The notes under the pieces are model-generated. The model had not been told where the DNA came from. It saw only the letters and a program-made list of their open reading frames with translations, and ran no database searches. From Helicobacteraceae bacterium (GTDB taxonomy: Bacteria > Campylobacterota > Campylobacteria > Campylobacterales > Sulfurimonadaceae), in the NCBI GenBank assembly GCA_027038835.1, contig JALWGC010000003.1, forward strand, positions 62,001 to 126,000: a stretch of 64,000 bases of DNA. Direction: 5' to 3'. Positions 33,297-42,513 of this stretch are shown one piece after another. The position numbers were made by a program, and so were the translations under genes. Within the stretch, counting starts at the first letter, position 1. Each line of letters opens with the position of its first letter.

Positions 33297-34594
33297 AAAA
33301 GGTTCGCATAAAAGAGCTTGTGGAAAAAATAGAAGGGGAAGCGGAGCTTGAATTTGATTTTGTAGATGGGGTTATCGATAATGTAGAGATAAACTTTGGG
33401 TTTTATCGTGGGATCGAGGAGATACTACAAGGGCGTGATCCTATGGATGCTCTTGTTATCACTCCAAGGGTATGCGGCATATGCAACCATGCTCATCTTA
33501 TAGCGGCGGTAACTGCCATAGAGGATGGCTATAAAAACGGTGGTTTGGAGTTTGAACTTAGTAACAAAGCGAAATATATACGGGAGTTCACTCTTTCGTG
33601 TGAGCTTATCCAAAACCATGCAAAATGGTTTTATATCACTATAATTCCTCAGTTAGAGGCACTTTTGGGGGTTGCGAGTGGGCAGAACCATCCATTAAAA
33701 GCGAACTATATCTCAACCACCATCACCAAAGCACTTGCTATCTTTGCAGGACAGTGGCCCCACTCTTCATATGTGGTTCCCGGTGGAGTGACTTGCGATC
33801 CGACATATTTGGAGGTTGTTCAAGCCGACTCTTTGATCGATGAGGTGATACGGTTTTTTGAACAAGTCGTTGTCGGGATCGATATGCAAACCTATCTTGG
33901 TATCGACACATACAACCAATTAAATACACTTGAAGGTGATTTTGGACGTGTTTTGCATCTACTGCGAAGTAGCGCTTTGGCGACATTGGGACAAAGTCAC
34001 GATCGTTTCATCGTTTTGGGCGAATCGAGCCTCGCTCCAAGAGGAAAAGCGGTTGCAACGACAGTTTCGAATGTAGATCTTCGTTATGTAGCAGAGAGTG
34101 AGCAAAAAGGAAGTAAAGCAAAAGCTGCGCATTACAAGGGGAAATTCTACGAAGTTGGACCTTTGTCTCGTGCTATGTTGGCAAAAAGAGGTTTGATCAA
34201 GAGTTTACATAAACGCCATAAAGATAGCATCTTTAGTCGGATATTTGCACGGATCGATGAGATCGCTCTTTTGCTCCAAAGAGCGAAGCAGATTTTGCAT
34301 CTACTGAGTTTGGATGAACCATCATGTGTGTTAGATATGAAAAAAAAGCCACAAAATTTTAGCGGAAGCGGTGCTGTTGAAGCGGCAAGAGGATCTTTGT
34401 TGCATCGTTTGGTCGTTGAGGATTCGAAGATAAAAAATTACGATATCATCACACCGACACAATGGAATCTCTCTTGCAACTCCAAAGAGGAAACAGGGAT
34501 CGCCATCAAGGCGATGCAAGGGTTAAAAGGTACAGACGAAGCGAAGTTTGTTTTTAGAACTTTCGATGTATGTTCGGTGTGTACGACACAGTGA
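33293..34594 (+). CDS. hupV: Cytoplasmic sensor-type [NiFe]-hydrogenase large subunit
   Basis: A 433-residue large subunit. L1 motif RVCGICNHAH gives C61, C64; the C-terminus is DVCSVCTTQ with C427 and C430, then stop. There is no cleavable C-terminal peptide, and Gln replaces the terminal His, features of hydrogen-sensing hydrogenases that mature without a protease. It is shorter than HydB. It uses GTG/ATG overlap with hupU. It needs HypA-F for its NiFe centre, so its state would report both hydrogen and maturation capacity. Confidence 0.85.
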   Translation: MKKVRIKELVEKIEGEAELEFDFVDGVIDNVEINFGFYRGIEEILQGRDPMDALVITPRVCGICNHAHLIAAVTAIEDGYKNGGLEFELSNKAKYIREFTLSCELIQNHAKWFYITIIPQLEALLGVASGQNHPLKANYISTTITKALAIFAGQWPHSSYVVPGGVTCDPTYLEVVQADSLIDEVIRFFEQVVVGIDMQTYLGIDTYNQLNTLEGDFGRVLHLLRSSALATLGQSHDRFIVLGESSLAPRGKAVATTVSNVDLRYVAESEQKGSKAKAAHYKGKFYEVGPLSRAMLAKRGLIKSLHKRHKDSIFSRIFARIDEIALLLQRAKQILHLLSLDEPSCVLDMKKKPQNFSGSGAVEAARGSLLHRLVVEDSKIKNYDIITPTQWNLSCNSKEETGIAIKAMQGLKGTDEAKFVFRTFDVCSVCTTQ

Positions 34595-34605
34595 CCTTGT
34601 GTCGT
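34583..34605. terminator. Bidirectional hairpin between hupV and lipoprotein gene
   Basis: A perfect 8-bp inverted repeat ACGACACA / TGTGTCGT with a 7-nt loop spans the hupV stop codon and fills the 11-bp gap to the convergent gene. It can act in both directions; the following T-run is weak. Confidence 0.55.
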
Positions 34606-35271
34606 TTAGTTACTGTTTGAGGTGTCGGCATCGGTGATATCGATAGTGAAAGTTTGGTTGATATCACCAAAGGCGCTCACGGTTATATTGCTCTCACCCG
34701 TTCCAAATACAACTTTTAAAACACCATCTTCAACAACTACTGAGATTGCATTACCATCTACAACCCATTTTATATTCTCGGAGTTGTTTTCATCTATAGG
34801 TAATGTTTTATTGTCTTCGTATGTAGCGATTGCACTGAAAGTATATACAGTATCGGTATAACCGCTATGGTTGGTGTCGTTGGTATCGACGATTGTGAGC
34901 TGTTTTAGGGGAACGAGTTCAACGGTTGTGGAGTCGGAGAGCCCTTTGTAGTGCGCGCTTATCAAGACAAAAGCGCTGCTGCCGTTGTCGTCACCGTTGG
35001 CTTTTGGGATGATTTTTCCATAAGAGATGGAGAGTTTCGTGTAGTCGTCGCTTTCCCATCCGCATGCCTGTGTGACATCTTCGCTGCTGCCGTCGTCGTA
35101 GTTGACTTTCGCATGCAGTTCAAGCTTGTTCGTCGTGGCGTAAAGCGAAGCGTTGGTTTCGCTTATTTGGATATCTTCAACCTCTTTGACAAGGGGCGTT
35201 TCGGTGGTGTCGCCGCATCCTCCAAGGAGAGCGGCAAAGGTCAGTAAAAGTGATATAGCCGTTTTTTTCAT
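34606..35271 (-). CDS. Lipoprotein with Ig-like (Big_2-type) repeats
   Basis: A 221-residue lipoprotein: signal with lipobox LLGGC. The mature part has two similar stretches beginning VEDIQISETNASLYATTNKL and LKQLTIVDTNDTNHSGYTDT, each with the 'h.h....ht.s..YsDgs' look of bacterial Ig-like group 2 domains (NYDDGSSEDVTQACGWES; ATYEDNKTLPIDENNSENIKW). It is probably anchored to the outer membrane. ATG 35271 is chosen over a TTG 6 nt upstream. It overlaps the upstream barrel gene by a few bases, so the two are probably co-expressed. Confidence 0.75.
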   Translation of the reverse strand: MKKTAISLLLTFAALLGGCGDTTETPLVKEVEDIQISETNASLYATTNKLELHAKVNYDDGSSEDVTQACGWESDDYTKLSISYGKIIPKANGDDNGSSAFVLISAHYKGLSDSTTVELVPLKQLTIVDTNDTNHSGYTDTVYTFSAIATYEDNKTLPIDENNSENIKWVVDGNAISVVVEDGVLKVVFGTGESNITVSAFGDINQTFTIDITDADTSNSN

Positions 35272-35273
35272 AG

Positions 35274-35831
35274 TCAAAACCTGTAATTCGCACCAAAATA
35301 AAATTGGTTGATGTGGGATTGTAGTCGAAGTTTCTCCGAAACGAGGTCGATACTTTCGTAGGAGGTGTAGCGGTATTCGTAAGCCGCTTCGAGGTCGATA
35401 TGCTCGCTAAGGGGGAAAAACACGCCGCCGCCGAGATTGTACGAACTGTACGCCACCTTGTTTTCAAGCTCTCTTTCTGTTTTCATCTCCCCGGCACCAA
35501 ATCCCGCTTGCAGATACGGGTAGAGGAGTTTGGTGAAGTTGAACGATTTTAGGAACATGATGTCCGCGCCGTATCTTGCGCCGTCGTTTTTGGAAAAAAG
35601 GTTCGATTTGTTATCGATGTAGTTGAGTACGAACTCTATCGCATACGCTCTGATATCGCCGTAACCGAATTTCAGCGAAGCGTAAGACGGGCTGTTGGAG
35701 AAATCTTCGTACCCTTTGTTGGTGATACTTTCGTTTTGCGCTCCTCCTCCAGCACCGACGTAGAACTTCGCATCGTAATCGAAACCGTAAAGGGAGGACA
35801 GAAGTAAAAGAAACGGTAGTAGTTTTTTCAA
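35274..35831 (-). CDS. Outer membrane beta-barrel protein
   Basis: A 185-residue protein with signal peptide MKKLLPFLLLLSSLYGF, then alternating amphipathic strands (KFYVGAGGGAQNESI, YASLKFGYGD, YPYLQAGFGAGEMK, YNLGGGVFFPL) and a C-terminal aromatic residue in NYRF. This matches small eight-stranded OmpA-like/OMP_b-brl barrels. Function unknown; adjacent to a co-transcribed lipoprotein. Confidence 0.8.
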   Translation of the reverse strand: MKKLLPFLLLLSSLYGFDYDAKFYVGAGGGAQNESITNKGYEDFSNSPSYASLKFGYGDIRAYAIEFVLNYIDNKSNLFSKNDGARYGADIMFLKSFNFTKLLYPYLQAGFGAGEMKTERELENKVAYSSYNLGGGVFFPLSEHIDLEAAYEYRYTSYESIDLVSEKLRLQSHINQFYFGANYRF

Positions 35832-35925
35832 GAAAATCCCTCTTTTTTACACGAAGTATAGCTAAAAACCTTAAACTTTGAAAACTTCGATGGACTCTAA
35901 AGAAAATATGATTCATTTCTTTGGT

Positions 35926-35931
35926 ATAATT
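35926..35931 (+). promoter_or_regulatory. -10 box before the ferredoxin-like/panD operon
   Basis: TATAAT at 35926-35931 with a leader of about 20 nt and AAAGGAAAAA before ATG 35960. No clear -35, which is usual in this phylum. Confidence 0.55.
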
Positions 35932-35959
35932 GCGAAAAAATAAAGTCAAAGGAAAAAAG

Positions 35960-36343
35960 ATGGGAATACCTCAACCCGCTTATTATATATTCAAATGTGA
36001 GCAAAGTGCACCTCCGGGGATGCCAAAGCCTTCATGTGTTTCCCAAAACAACCCCGAAAGTCAGCAATTGTTTCAATATTTGGCACAGAAGTTGATGCAA
36101 GAGGGTGTCATGGGGACGGTTCAGCCTATTAGAACCGCATGTTTGAACCGCTGCCAGATGGGTCCGGTAATGCTTGTCGAACCGGGACATACGATGTACA
36201 CGGGTCTTACGAAAGAAAAAATAGACAGAATCGTCGAGGAGCATATCATCGGCGGAAACGTCGTAACCGAGTACCTCATAGACCCGGAATTTTGGGATGA
36301 GCCTATCAGCCCGAGCGATATGAAAAAACAGATGGGAATGTAG
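35960..36343 (+). CDS. Thioredoxin-like [2Fe-2S] ferredoxin
   Basis: A 127-residue protein with four cysteines at the spacing of the thioredoxin-fold [2Fe-2S] family: FKCEQSAPPGMPKPSC near the start, then TACLNRCQMGPVMLVEPG. Downstream is the 'Y.g...ekidrIv.eHi.gg' tail common to the family. Electron carrier role inferred. I use ATG 35960 because AAGG is correctly spaced and homologues begin here. Confidence 0.85.
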   Translation: MGIPQPAYYIFKCEQSAPPGMPKPSCVSQNNPESQQLFQYLAQKLMQEGVMGTVQPIRTACLNRCQMGPVMLVEPGHTMYTGLTKEKIDRIVEEHIIGGNVVTEYLIDPEFWDEPISPSDMKKQMGM

Positions 36344-36352
36344 GAAAAATCT

Positions 36353-36718
36353 ATGCAAATAGAGATGCTATATAGCAAAATCCACCGCGCCACGGTAACC
36401 GATGCGAACTTAAACTATGTCGGAAGCATCACCATAGACGAGGAGCTTTTGGAAGCTTCGAAAATGCGCGTGGGGCAAAAAGTGGAGATACTCAACATCA
36501 ACAACGGCGAGAGATTTTCCACATATATCATTCTCGGTGAGCGGGGAAAACGCGACATCTGCCTAAACGGTGCCGCCGCGCGTAAAGTGCATAAAGGGGA
36601 CAAAGTGATCATCGTCGCGTATGCGAGCTATGACGAGAAAGAACTTGACTCCTATAAGCCGACGGTTGTGCTTGTAGATGATGAGAACAACATCACCGAA
36701 GTGATAGAGAATATCTGA
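36353..36718 (+). CDS. panD: Aspartate 1-decarboxylase
   Basis: A 121-residue pro-enzyme that makes beta-alanine for pantothenate. The [20 protein letters not shown] region and the self-cleavage site GS in YVGSITID (giving the pyruvoyl group on Ser) are intact, as is [15 protein letters not shown]. Its last base is shared with the ATG of ebfC. Confidence 0.96.
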   Translation: MQIEMLYSKIHRATVTDANLNYVGSITIDEELLEASKMRVGQKVEILNINNGERFSTYIILGERGKRDICLNGAAARKVHKGDKVIIVAYASYDEKELDSYKPTVVLVDDENNITEVIENI

Positions 36719-37032
36719 TGTTCGATTTTGGCAACCTTGGCGATATGGGAAAAATGCTCTCGCAGATGCAAGAGCAAGCACAGAAGCTTCAAGCAGAACT
36801 CGAGTCGAAAACCTTTAGCGTCAAAAGCGGTGGCGGTATGGTCGAAGTGACGCTAAACGGGAAAGGGGAAGTGGTTGACATCTCCTTTGACGATTCTCTG
36901 CTCGAAGATAAAGAATCGCTACAAATCCTCCTTATGGGCGCGCTCAACGATGCGTACAAAATGGTGGAGCAAAACCGCCAGCAAAGCGCGCTTGGAGCTC
37001 TTGGCGGTATGAATCCCTTTGGAGAGAAGTAG
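36718..37032 (+). CDS. ebfC: YbaB/EbfC nucleoid-associated protein
   Basis: A 104-residue DNA-binding protein of the YbaB/EbfC family: an N-terminal [19 protein letters not shown] coil, a [21 protein letters not shown] sheet, and a C-terminal helix. Dimers bind DNA like tweezers. It is immediately followed by the PDZ protein gene. Confidence 0.93.
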   Translation: MFDFGNLGDMGKMLSQMQEQAQKLQAELESKTFSVKSGGGMVEVTLNGKGEVVDISFDDSLLEDKESLQILLMGALNDAYKMVEQNRQQSALGALGGMNPFGEK

Positions 37033-38004
37033 ATGAGGTTCGCAGCCGTCGTGTTCTGGCTGCTTGGTATCTCCCTGTTTGCATGCGATCCGTCGTTTGA
37101 AAGCTGCGCGAAGAAAGTTCTTGAGGTAGCTGAGGTTACAAATACACGAATCGACCTGCCTCTTGAGGGTTCCAAAGTACTTGTTTATTCTACGACAGAG
37201 CTTCGAGGTGCGTCACAGAGCGACCCCTTTTTGCATCTGTACCTTTTTGACTCCAAACATCCTCCAAAATACCCGTTCAAACTCAACAAAAACCTACCCG
37301 CTAAAGAGCTTGCAAGCATAAACGAAAAGATAGTTTGCGGAAAGATAGTGCAAAAACAACGTACATTGGAACATCTGGGGAAATTCTCCTCACCCATTAC
37401 CGCTCCTTCGGTCATACTCAACGGCTGCTGTTTTGTAGTAGCCATAGGGACGCCAAAAGGGGTGATTACGAGGAGATTTTTGCGCCATTTCATGCGCGAA
37501 GGGGGTGTGTATGGAGATTTGGGTGTTCGAATCAAACGGTGTGAAAACCGTCTCGTGGTGGAATACCGCAACCCGTTCGTGCGAACTCCGCTGGAAGTGG
37601 GAGATCGCATCCTTTCTATCGATGGGAAAAAAGTAAGCGACAAAGCGAGTTTCGAAGAAGCCGTGTTGTTCGCCAAACCCGGAAAAAAGCTCGATTTGCG
37701 CGTGGAGCGGTGTGGGAAACGGCTTGAATTGCATCCTTTGGTGTACAAAAGAGCCGGGGGAGGATACTTGAGTGATTCTTTTTTCGAAACGCTCGGGGTG
37801 TTTTTAGATGAAAAACTTCGTGTCGTTCGCTCCTCCTATCCACAGATAAAAAAAGGGGATTCTATAGTCGCGCTCAACTCGATTACCGTCAAAACTATCG
37901 ACGATGTGAAGTACGCTCTTAGCAAAGTGACGACAAAAAAATTTTTGGTTGCGTTAAATAGAGACGGACTTGTGTTTTTTATCAAAATGAAAAGTAAAAT
38001 TTAA
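37033..38004 (+). CDS. Periplasmic PDZ-domain protein
   Basis: A 323-residue protein with an N-terminal signal (VVFWLLGISLFA), several Cys (CDPSFESCAKK, NGCC), and a PDZ-like segment at about residues 160-235 (GVRIKR, PFVRTPLEVGDRILSIDGKKV, KPGKKLDLRVER) with a second PDZ-like segment at the end (YPQIKKGDSIVALNSITV). Likely lipid- or periplasm-located scaffold; no protease triad seen. Epsilon-type protein of unknown function. Confidence 0.7.
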   Translation: MRFAAVVFWLLGISLFACDPSFESCAKKVLEVAEVTNTRIDLPLEGSKVLVYSTTELRGASQSDPFLHLYLFDSKHPPKYPFKLNKNLPAKELASINEKIVCGKIVQKQRTLEHLGKFSSPITAPSVILNGCCFVVAIGTPKGVITRRFLRHFMREGGVYGDLGVRIKRCENRLVVEYRNPFVRTPLEVGDRILSIDGKKVSDKASFEEAVLFAKPGKKLDLRVERCGKRLELHPLVYKRAGGGYLSDSFFETLGVFLDEKLRVVRSSYPQIKKGDSIVALNSITVKTIDDVKYALSKVTTKKFLVALNRDGLVFFIKMKSKI

Positions 38005-38015
38005 TACAATTCGCT

Positions 38016-38864
38016 ATGGAAAAATTTGAACGGTTTTTAGAAGCGAATCTCCCAAGTTCGCCAAGTTTTCATCCCCATTACGAAGAGGCGCTTCGCGTGA
38101 TGCTTCAAGCAGGAGGCAAACGGTTTCGTCCCGCACTGTTGCTGGGTGTAGTCGAAGCGTACAATCCGTTGCTTGTGGAGAGTGCGTATCATGCGGCATT
38201 GGCGGTGGAAGTGCTGCATACCTATTCGCTCATTCATGACGATTTGCCGGCGATGGACAACTCGCCGCTTCGCCGCGGCAAACCGACATTGCATGTACTG
38301 TACGACGAGGTGACGGCGATTTTAGTCGGCGATGCGCTCAACACCTATGCGTTTGAGATCCTCTCTCAAGCTCCTTTTGGTGCAAAGACAAAAGTGGAGC
38401 TTGTACGCCTTTTAGCAACCAATGGTGGAGTCAATGGGATGGTGCTTGGTCAAGCGATCGATTGCCATTTTGAAAACACTCCTCTACAGATAGAGCAGAT
38501 CCGGATCTTACATACCAACAAAACCGCAAAACTCATAGCCGCTTCTCTTGCGATGGGAGCGGAGATCGTTGGCAAAAAAGGGTTGAAAGAGGAGCTTTAT
38601 AGCTTTGGGATCGATCTTGGGGTGTTGTTTCAGATTCAAGACGATCTACTCGATGTCACCCAAAGTAGCGAAGAGGCTGGAAAGCTCACCAACAACGATG
38701 GAGAGAAAAACAGTTTCGTTACCATCTTAGGGTATGACAAAGCGTACGAAGAAGCGGAAGTTCTAGCAAAAAAACTCACTAAACAGATGGAGGAGGTTGC
38801 ACCAAATCTACAACAAAAACTCAATCCACTACTACACAAATATATCAATCGACATAAAGGATAA
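38016..38864 (+). CDS. ispA: Farnesyl/geranyl diphosphate synthase family
   Basis: A 282-residue short-chain polyprenyl synthase. First aspartate-rich motif HDDLPAMD, GKPTLH, second motif FQIQDDLLD, and the KPFRPALL-type start (GGKRFRPALLLG). It makes farnesyl diphosphate for quinone and undecaprenyl synthesis. TACAAT at 38005-38010 is only 5 nt from the ATG, so the message may be leaderless. Confidence 0.92.
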   Translation: MEKFERFLEANLPSSPSFHPHYEEALRVMLQAGGKRFRPALLLGVVEAYNPLLVESAYHAALAVEVLHTYSLIHDDLPAMDNSPLRRGKPTLHVLYDEVTAILVGDALNTYAFEILSQAPFGAKTKVELVRLLATNGGVNGMVLGQAIDCHFENTPLQIEQIRILHTNKTAKLIAASLAMGAEIVGKKGLKEELYSFGIDLGVLFQIQDDLLDVTQSSEEAGKLTNNDGEKNSFVTILGYDKAYEEAEVLAKKLTKQMEEVAPNLQQKLNPLLHKYINRHKG

Positions 38865-38866
38865 AG

Positions 38867-40786
38867 ATGGAAAACAATATACGAAAAAAAATGGCAGATA
38901 CGATCCGTTTTTTGGCAGCGGACATGGTTCAAAAGGCAAACAGTGGGCATCCCGGAGCACCGATGGGACTTGCGGATATCGCCGTGGTTTTGAGTGAGCA
39001 TCTGCGCCACAACCCAAAAAACCCTAAATGGCTCAACCGAGACAGACTTGTTTTCTCCGGCGGTCATGCGACGGGGCTTATCTATTCGCTTTACTACCTT
39101 TGGGGGTATGGACTTGAGATAGAGGATCTAAAAAACTTCCGACAGTTAGACTCTAAAACCCCAGGACATCCGGAGTATGGTCATACAGCAGGGGTGGAGA
39201 TAACCACAGGACCGCTTGGACAAGGGGTGGCAAACGCAGTCGGTTTTGCGATGGCGAGTAAATTCGTAGGGGAGCAAGTAAACAGCGAAACGGCGAAAGT
39301 GATCGACCATAACGTGTACTGCCTATGTGGTGATGGCGACTTGGAAGAGGGGATAAGCTACGAAGCGTGTTCGATAGCGGGACACTACAACCTTGACAAC
39401 CTCATTATGATTTACGACTCCAACCGCATTACCATCGAAGGAAGCACCGAGCTTTCTATCAGCGAAAACATCCAAGAGCGTTTCGAAGCGCAAGGGTGGA
39501 ACGTACTTGAGTGCGACGGGCATGACTACGAAGATATCGACAAAGCGATAAACGCAGCCAAAGAAGCGACAAAACCGACTCTAATCATCGCTCATACCAT
39601 CATCGCCAAGGGTGCTGGAGAGCTTGAGGGAAGCCACCACTCCCACGGTGCGCCTTTAGGGGAAGATGTTATCAAAGCGGCGAAGAAAGCCGCAGGGTTC
39701 GATCCTGAAAAAACGTTCTTCGTCGATGAAGATGTTTTGGCGCGTTTTCGTTGTGCGGTGGAAAAAGGGGAGTTGTACGAAAAAGAGTGGATACACTCGC
39801 TAAACACCCTTCCGCTCAAAGAGCAAAACGACGCACTCGAAGCGCTTATGAATCCCGATTTTAGCAAAATTGAGTGGCCAAGTTTCGACAAAGCCGAAGC
39901 GACAAGAAGCACGAACGGAAAGGTGATGAACGCCATCGCCAAAGCGATTCCAAGCTTCATCGGAGGTAGTGCCGATCTTAGTCCATCGAACAAAACGGAG
40001 CTAAAGAACATGGGAGTGTTCCCAAAAGGGAGAAATATCTACTTCGGTATTCGTGAACACGCGATGGCAGCTATCACCAACGCGATGGCGCTTTATGGTG
40101 GGCTTTTGCCTTTTAGTGCGACGTTCTTCGTCTTTAGCGACTACCTAAAACCAGCAGCTAGAATAGCAGCACTTAGTGGCATACAGCACTTTTTCATCTG
40201 GACACACGATAGCATCGGTGTAGGGGAAGATGGGCCGACCCATCAGCCTATCGAGCATCTAAGTCAGTTCAGAGCGCTTCCGAATTTCTACGTTTGGAGA
40301 CCAGCTGATGGTGCAGAAAATGTAGTAGCATGGCAAGTGGCACTGAGTATGAACTCCTCTCCAAGCGCGTTTGTCTGTTCGCGCCAAAACCTCTCGGTTC
40401 TTCCGGGGTGTGTCGAAGGTGAAGTGAGAAAAGGGGGGTATCTCGTAGCTAAAGAGTCCGATGCCGTATTGACTTTGATGGCAAGCGGTAGCGAAGTGCA
40501 GCTCGCACTCGATGTGCAAGCGGCTCTTAAAGAAAAAGGTGTGCTTGCAAATGTCGCATCGATTCCGTGTTTCGATTTGTTCATAGAACAAGATAAAAGC
40601 TACATCGACTCCATCATCGAGCCGAGTACGAAAAAAGTCGCCATCGAAGCCGCACGGGGGATGGAGTGGTATCGATTGGCGGACGAAGTGGTCGCAATGG
40701 AGAGCTTTGGAGCGAGTGCGCCTGCTGGAGAGCTTTTTGAAAAATTCGGATTCGACGTAGCGCATATTTTGGATATAATTAGATAA
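38867..40786 (+). CDS. tkt: Transketolase
   Basis: A 639-residue transketolase, 2 nt after ispA. Thiamine-diphosphate motif GDGDLEEGISYE to NRITIEG, N-terminal KANSGHPGAPMG, the DLSPSNKT region, and the middle-domain glutamate in FGIREHAM are all present. Serves the Calvin/pentose pathways. Confidence 0.96.
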   Translation: MENNIRKKMADTIRFLAADMVQKANSGHPGAPMGLADIAVVLSEHLRHNPKNPKWLNRDRLVFSGGHATGLIYSLYYLWGYGLEIEDLKNFRQLDSKTPGHPEYGHTAGVEITTGPLGQGVANAVGFAMASKFVGEQVNSETAKVIDHNVYCLCGDGDLEEGISYEACSIAGHYNLDNLIMIYDSNRITIEGSTELSISENIQERFEAQGWNVLECDGHDYEDIDKAINAAKEATKPTLIIAHTIIAKGAGELEGSHHSHGAPLGEDVIKAAKKAAGFDPEKTFFVDEDVLARFRCAVEKGELYEKEWIHSLNTLPLKEQNDALEALMNPDFSKIEWPSFDKAEATRSTNGKVMNAIAKAIPSFIGGSADLSPSNKTELKNMGVFPKGRNIYFGIREHAMAAITNAMALYGGLLPFSATFFVFSDYLKPAARIAALSGIQHFFIWTHDSIGVGEDGPTHQPIEHLSQFRALPNFYVWRPADGAENVVAWQVALSMNSSPSAFVCSRQNLSVLPGCVEGEVRKGGYLVAKESDAVLTLMASGSEVQLALDVQAALKEKGVLANVASIPCFDLFIEQDKSYIDSIIEPSTKKVAIEAARGMEWYRLADEVVAMESFGASAPAGELFEKFGFDVAHILDIIR

Positions 40787-40805
40787 AACTTTCCCTTTGT
40801 GGGAG

Positions 40806-42401
40806 ATGAACAGGTACGTTTTGGAAGCACAAGACAAGAAATTTTTCTCATACAAATATGTTCTCGAATCCGCTACCGATATCCCTTCGGTAGTGGAAAA
40901 GATAGAAAAAAGCGACCATAAACGGTGTGTCGCGCAGATAACCTCTTTCATGCACAACACCGTTTTGGTCCATAATCTCAAAAAAGAGCTCGAGCGCCTT
41001 GGAGTCGATATCACTCTTTTGACCCATGAGGACAAAAAAAGAACTCTTTTGACTCTTTTTTGTAGCGACGAAGCGTTTGAAAACACCAAAGAGTTCACCG
41101 CGGCGGTGCTTTTGGAAACCTACCAGACGAACTGTGAGCTTGCCAAGCGTGTCATGCATACGAAAAAGGCGTTGTTTCAAAAATACTTCACCGACAATCT
41201 CACCAATTTGCCAAACGTGTACCAGCTACGAAAAGAGCTTGAAAACGAAGAGAAAAAAAGAATTGTCAGCATCGTCGTGGACGATTTCGAGACGATAAAC
41301 AGTTTTTACGGCTACCTTGTAGGGGATTTCGTGCTTGAGCAAGTGGCGCTGTTTTTGGATGAACAGATAGATACGACCGTTTATCGGATTTCAGGAAGCG
41401 AATTTGCGATAATAGTGGAGCATTTGGATTTTTACGCTCTAAAAGAGTTTTTGCAAGAACTTTATGAAAAAATCAACGGTTTTACCGTTTTGTACCAAAA
41501 CACCAAAATCACCATAACCTTCACGCTTGCTTCCTCGGCGAGCAACTCCATGAAAAACAACCTTTCCAAAGTTGCGATGGCGCTGCACTACGCGAAGAAA
41601 AACCGCCTTCCGTTTTGGATTTACGAAGACAGTATGCGGCTTGAGAACAGGTACGAACAGAACCTTTTGTACGCGACGAAAGTGAGAAAAGCGGTAGAGG
41701 ATGGGAAAATCGTTCCTTATTTCCAAGCGATTTTGGAGAACAAAACGGATAAAATCGTCAAGTACGAAGTTTTCGCACGCCTTTTGGATGAGAACGACAA
41801 CGTCATCCCCGCAGAGCTTTTCTTGCCTGTTGCGAAAAACATCAAAGTTTACAGTTTGGTGACCCGTACCATCATAGACAAAGCGTTCGAGCTTTTTGCG
41901 AACAAAGAGGTCGAATTCAGTATAAACCTCTCCATAGACGATGTCATGGACGGCGATATCTATCGCCATATCATCCAAAAGCTCAAAGCCTACTCGAAGC
42001 TCGCTCATCTTGTAACGTTCGAACTTTTGGAGTCGGAAGCGGTGGAGGATTTCGGCAAAGTCAAAGAGTTCATAAAAGAGATAAAACGTTACGGTGCCAA
42101 AGTCGCCATAGACGATTTTGGAAGCGGATATTCGAACTTCTCCTACTTGATTTCGATGGATGCCGATATGCTCAAAATCGATGGTTCGCTCATCAAAGAT
42201 ATCGACACTAACAACGAAAGTTATTTCGTCGTCGAAACGATAGTGCGTTTTGCGAAAAAACTCGGTATCGAAGTGGTTGCCGAGCAAGTTCACTCCAGTA
42301 CGGTGCATGCAAAAGTCAAAGAGCTTGGTATAGAATACTCCCAAGGGTTCTACATCGATAAGCCCGATATCGAATCGAATACGAACTTCCTGCAAATTTA
42401 G
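40806..42401 (+). CDS. Degenerate GGDEF - EAL c-di-GMP phosphodiesterase
   Basis: About 531 residues. N-terminal region about 1-120 without a known motif; a GGDEF-fold domain at about 125-265 in which the signature is SGSEF, so no cyclase activity is expected; an EAL domain at about 285-525 that keeps the catalytic glutamate (KYEVFARL in place of EAL), NLS, ELLESEAV, DDFGSGYSNF, KIDGSLI and the AEQV glutamate. It should cut c-di-GMP. The start is uncertain: GGGAG is directly adjacent to ATG 40806; a TTG at 40818 is possible. Confidence 0.8.
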   Translation: MNRYVLEAQDKKFFSYKYVLESATDIPSVVEKIEKSDHKRCVAQITSFMHNTVLVHNLKKELERLGVDITLLTHEDKKRTLLTLFCSDEAFENTKEFTAAVLLETYQTNCELAKRVMHTKKALFQKYFTDNLTNLPNVYQLRKELENEEKKRIVSIVVDDFETINSFYGYLVGDFVLEQVALFLDEQIDTTVYRISGSEFAIIVEHLDFYALKEFLQELYEKINGFTVLYQNTKITITFTLASSASNSMKNNLSKVAMALHYAKKNRLPFWIYEDSMRLENRYEQNLLYATKVRKAVEDGKIVPYFQAILENKTDKIVKYEVFARLLDENDNVIPAELFLPVAKNIKVYSLVTRTIIDKAFELFANKEVEFSINLSIDDVMDGDIYRHIIQKLKAYSKLAHLVTFELLESEAVEDFGKVKEFIKEIKRYGAKVAIDDFGSGYSNFSYLISMDADMLKIDGSLIKDIDTNNESYFVVETIVRFAKKLGIEVVAEQVHSSTVHAKVKELGIEYSQGFYIDKPDIESNTNFLQI

Positions 42402-42513
42402 CAATATACACAAACAAAAATAAACATTTAGATACAACCGTAATTTAAGCTGATGTTTACATAGTTGGCAGTAGAATATAAGTAACGAGCGACTATATTT
42501 GGCAGGTAACGGT

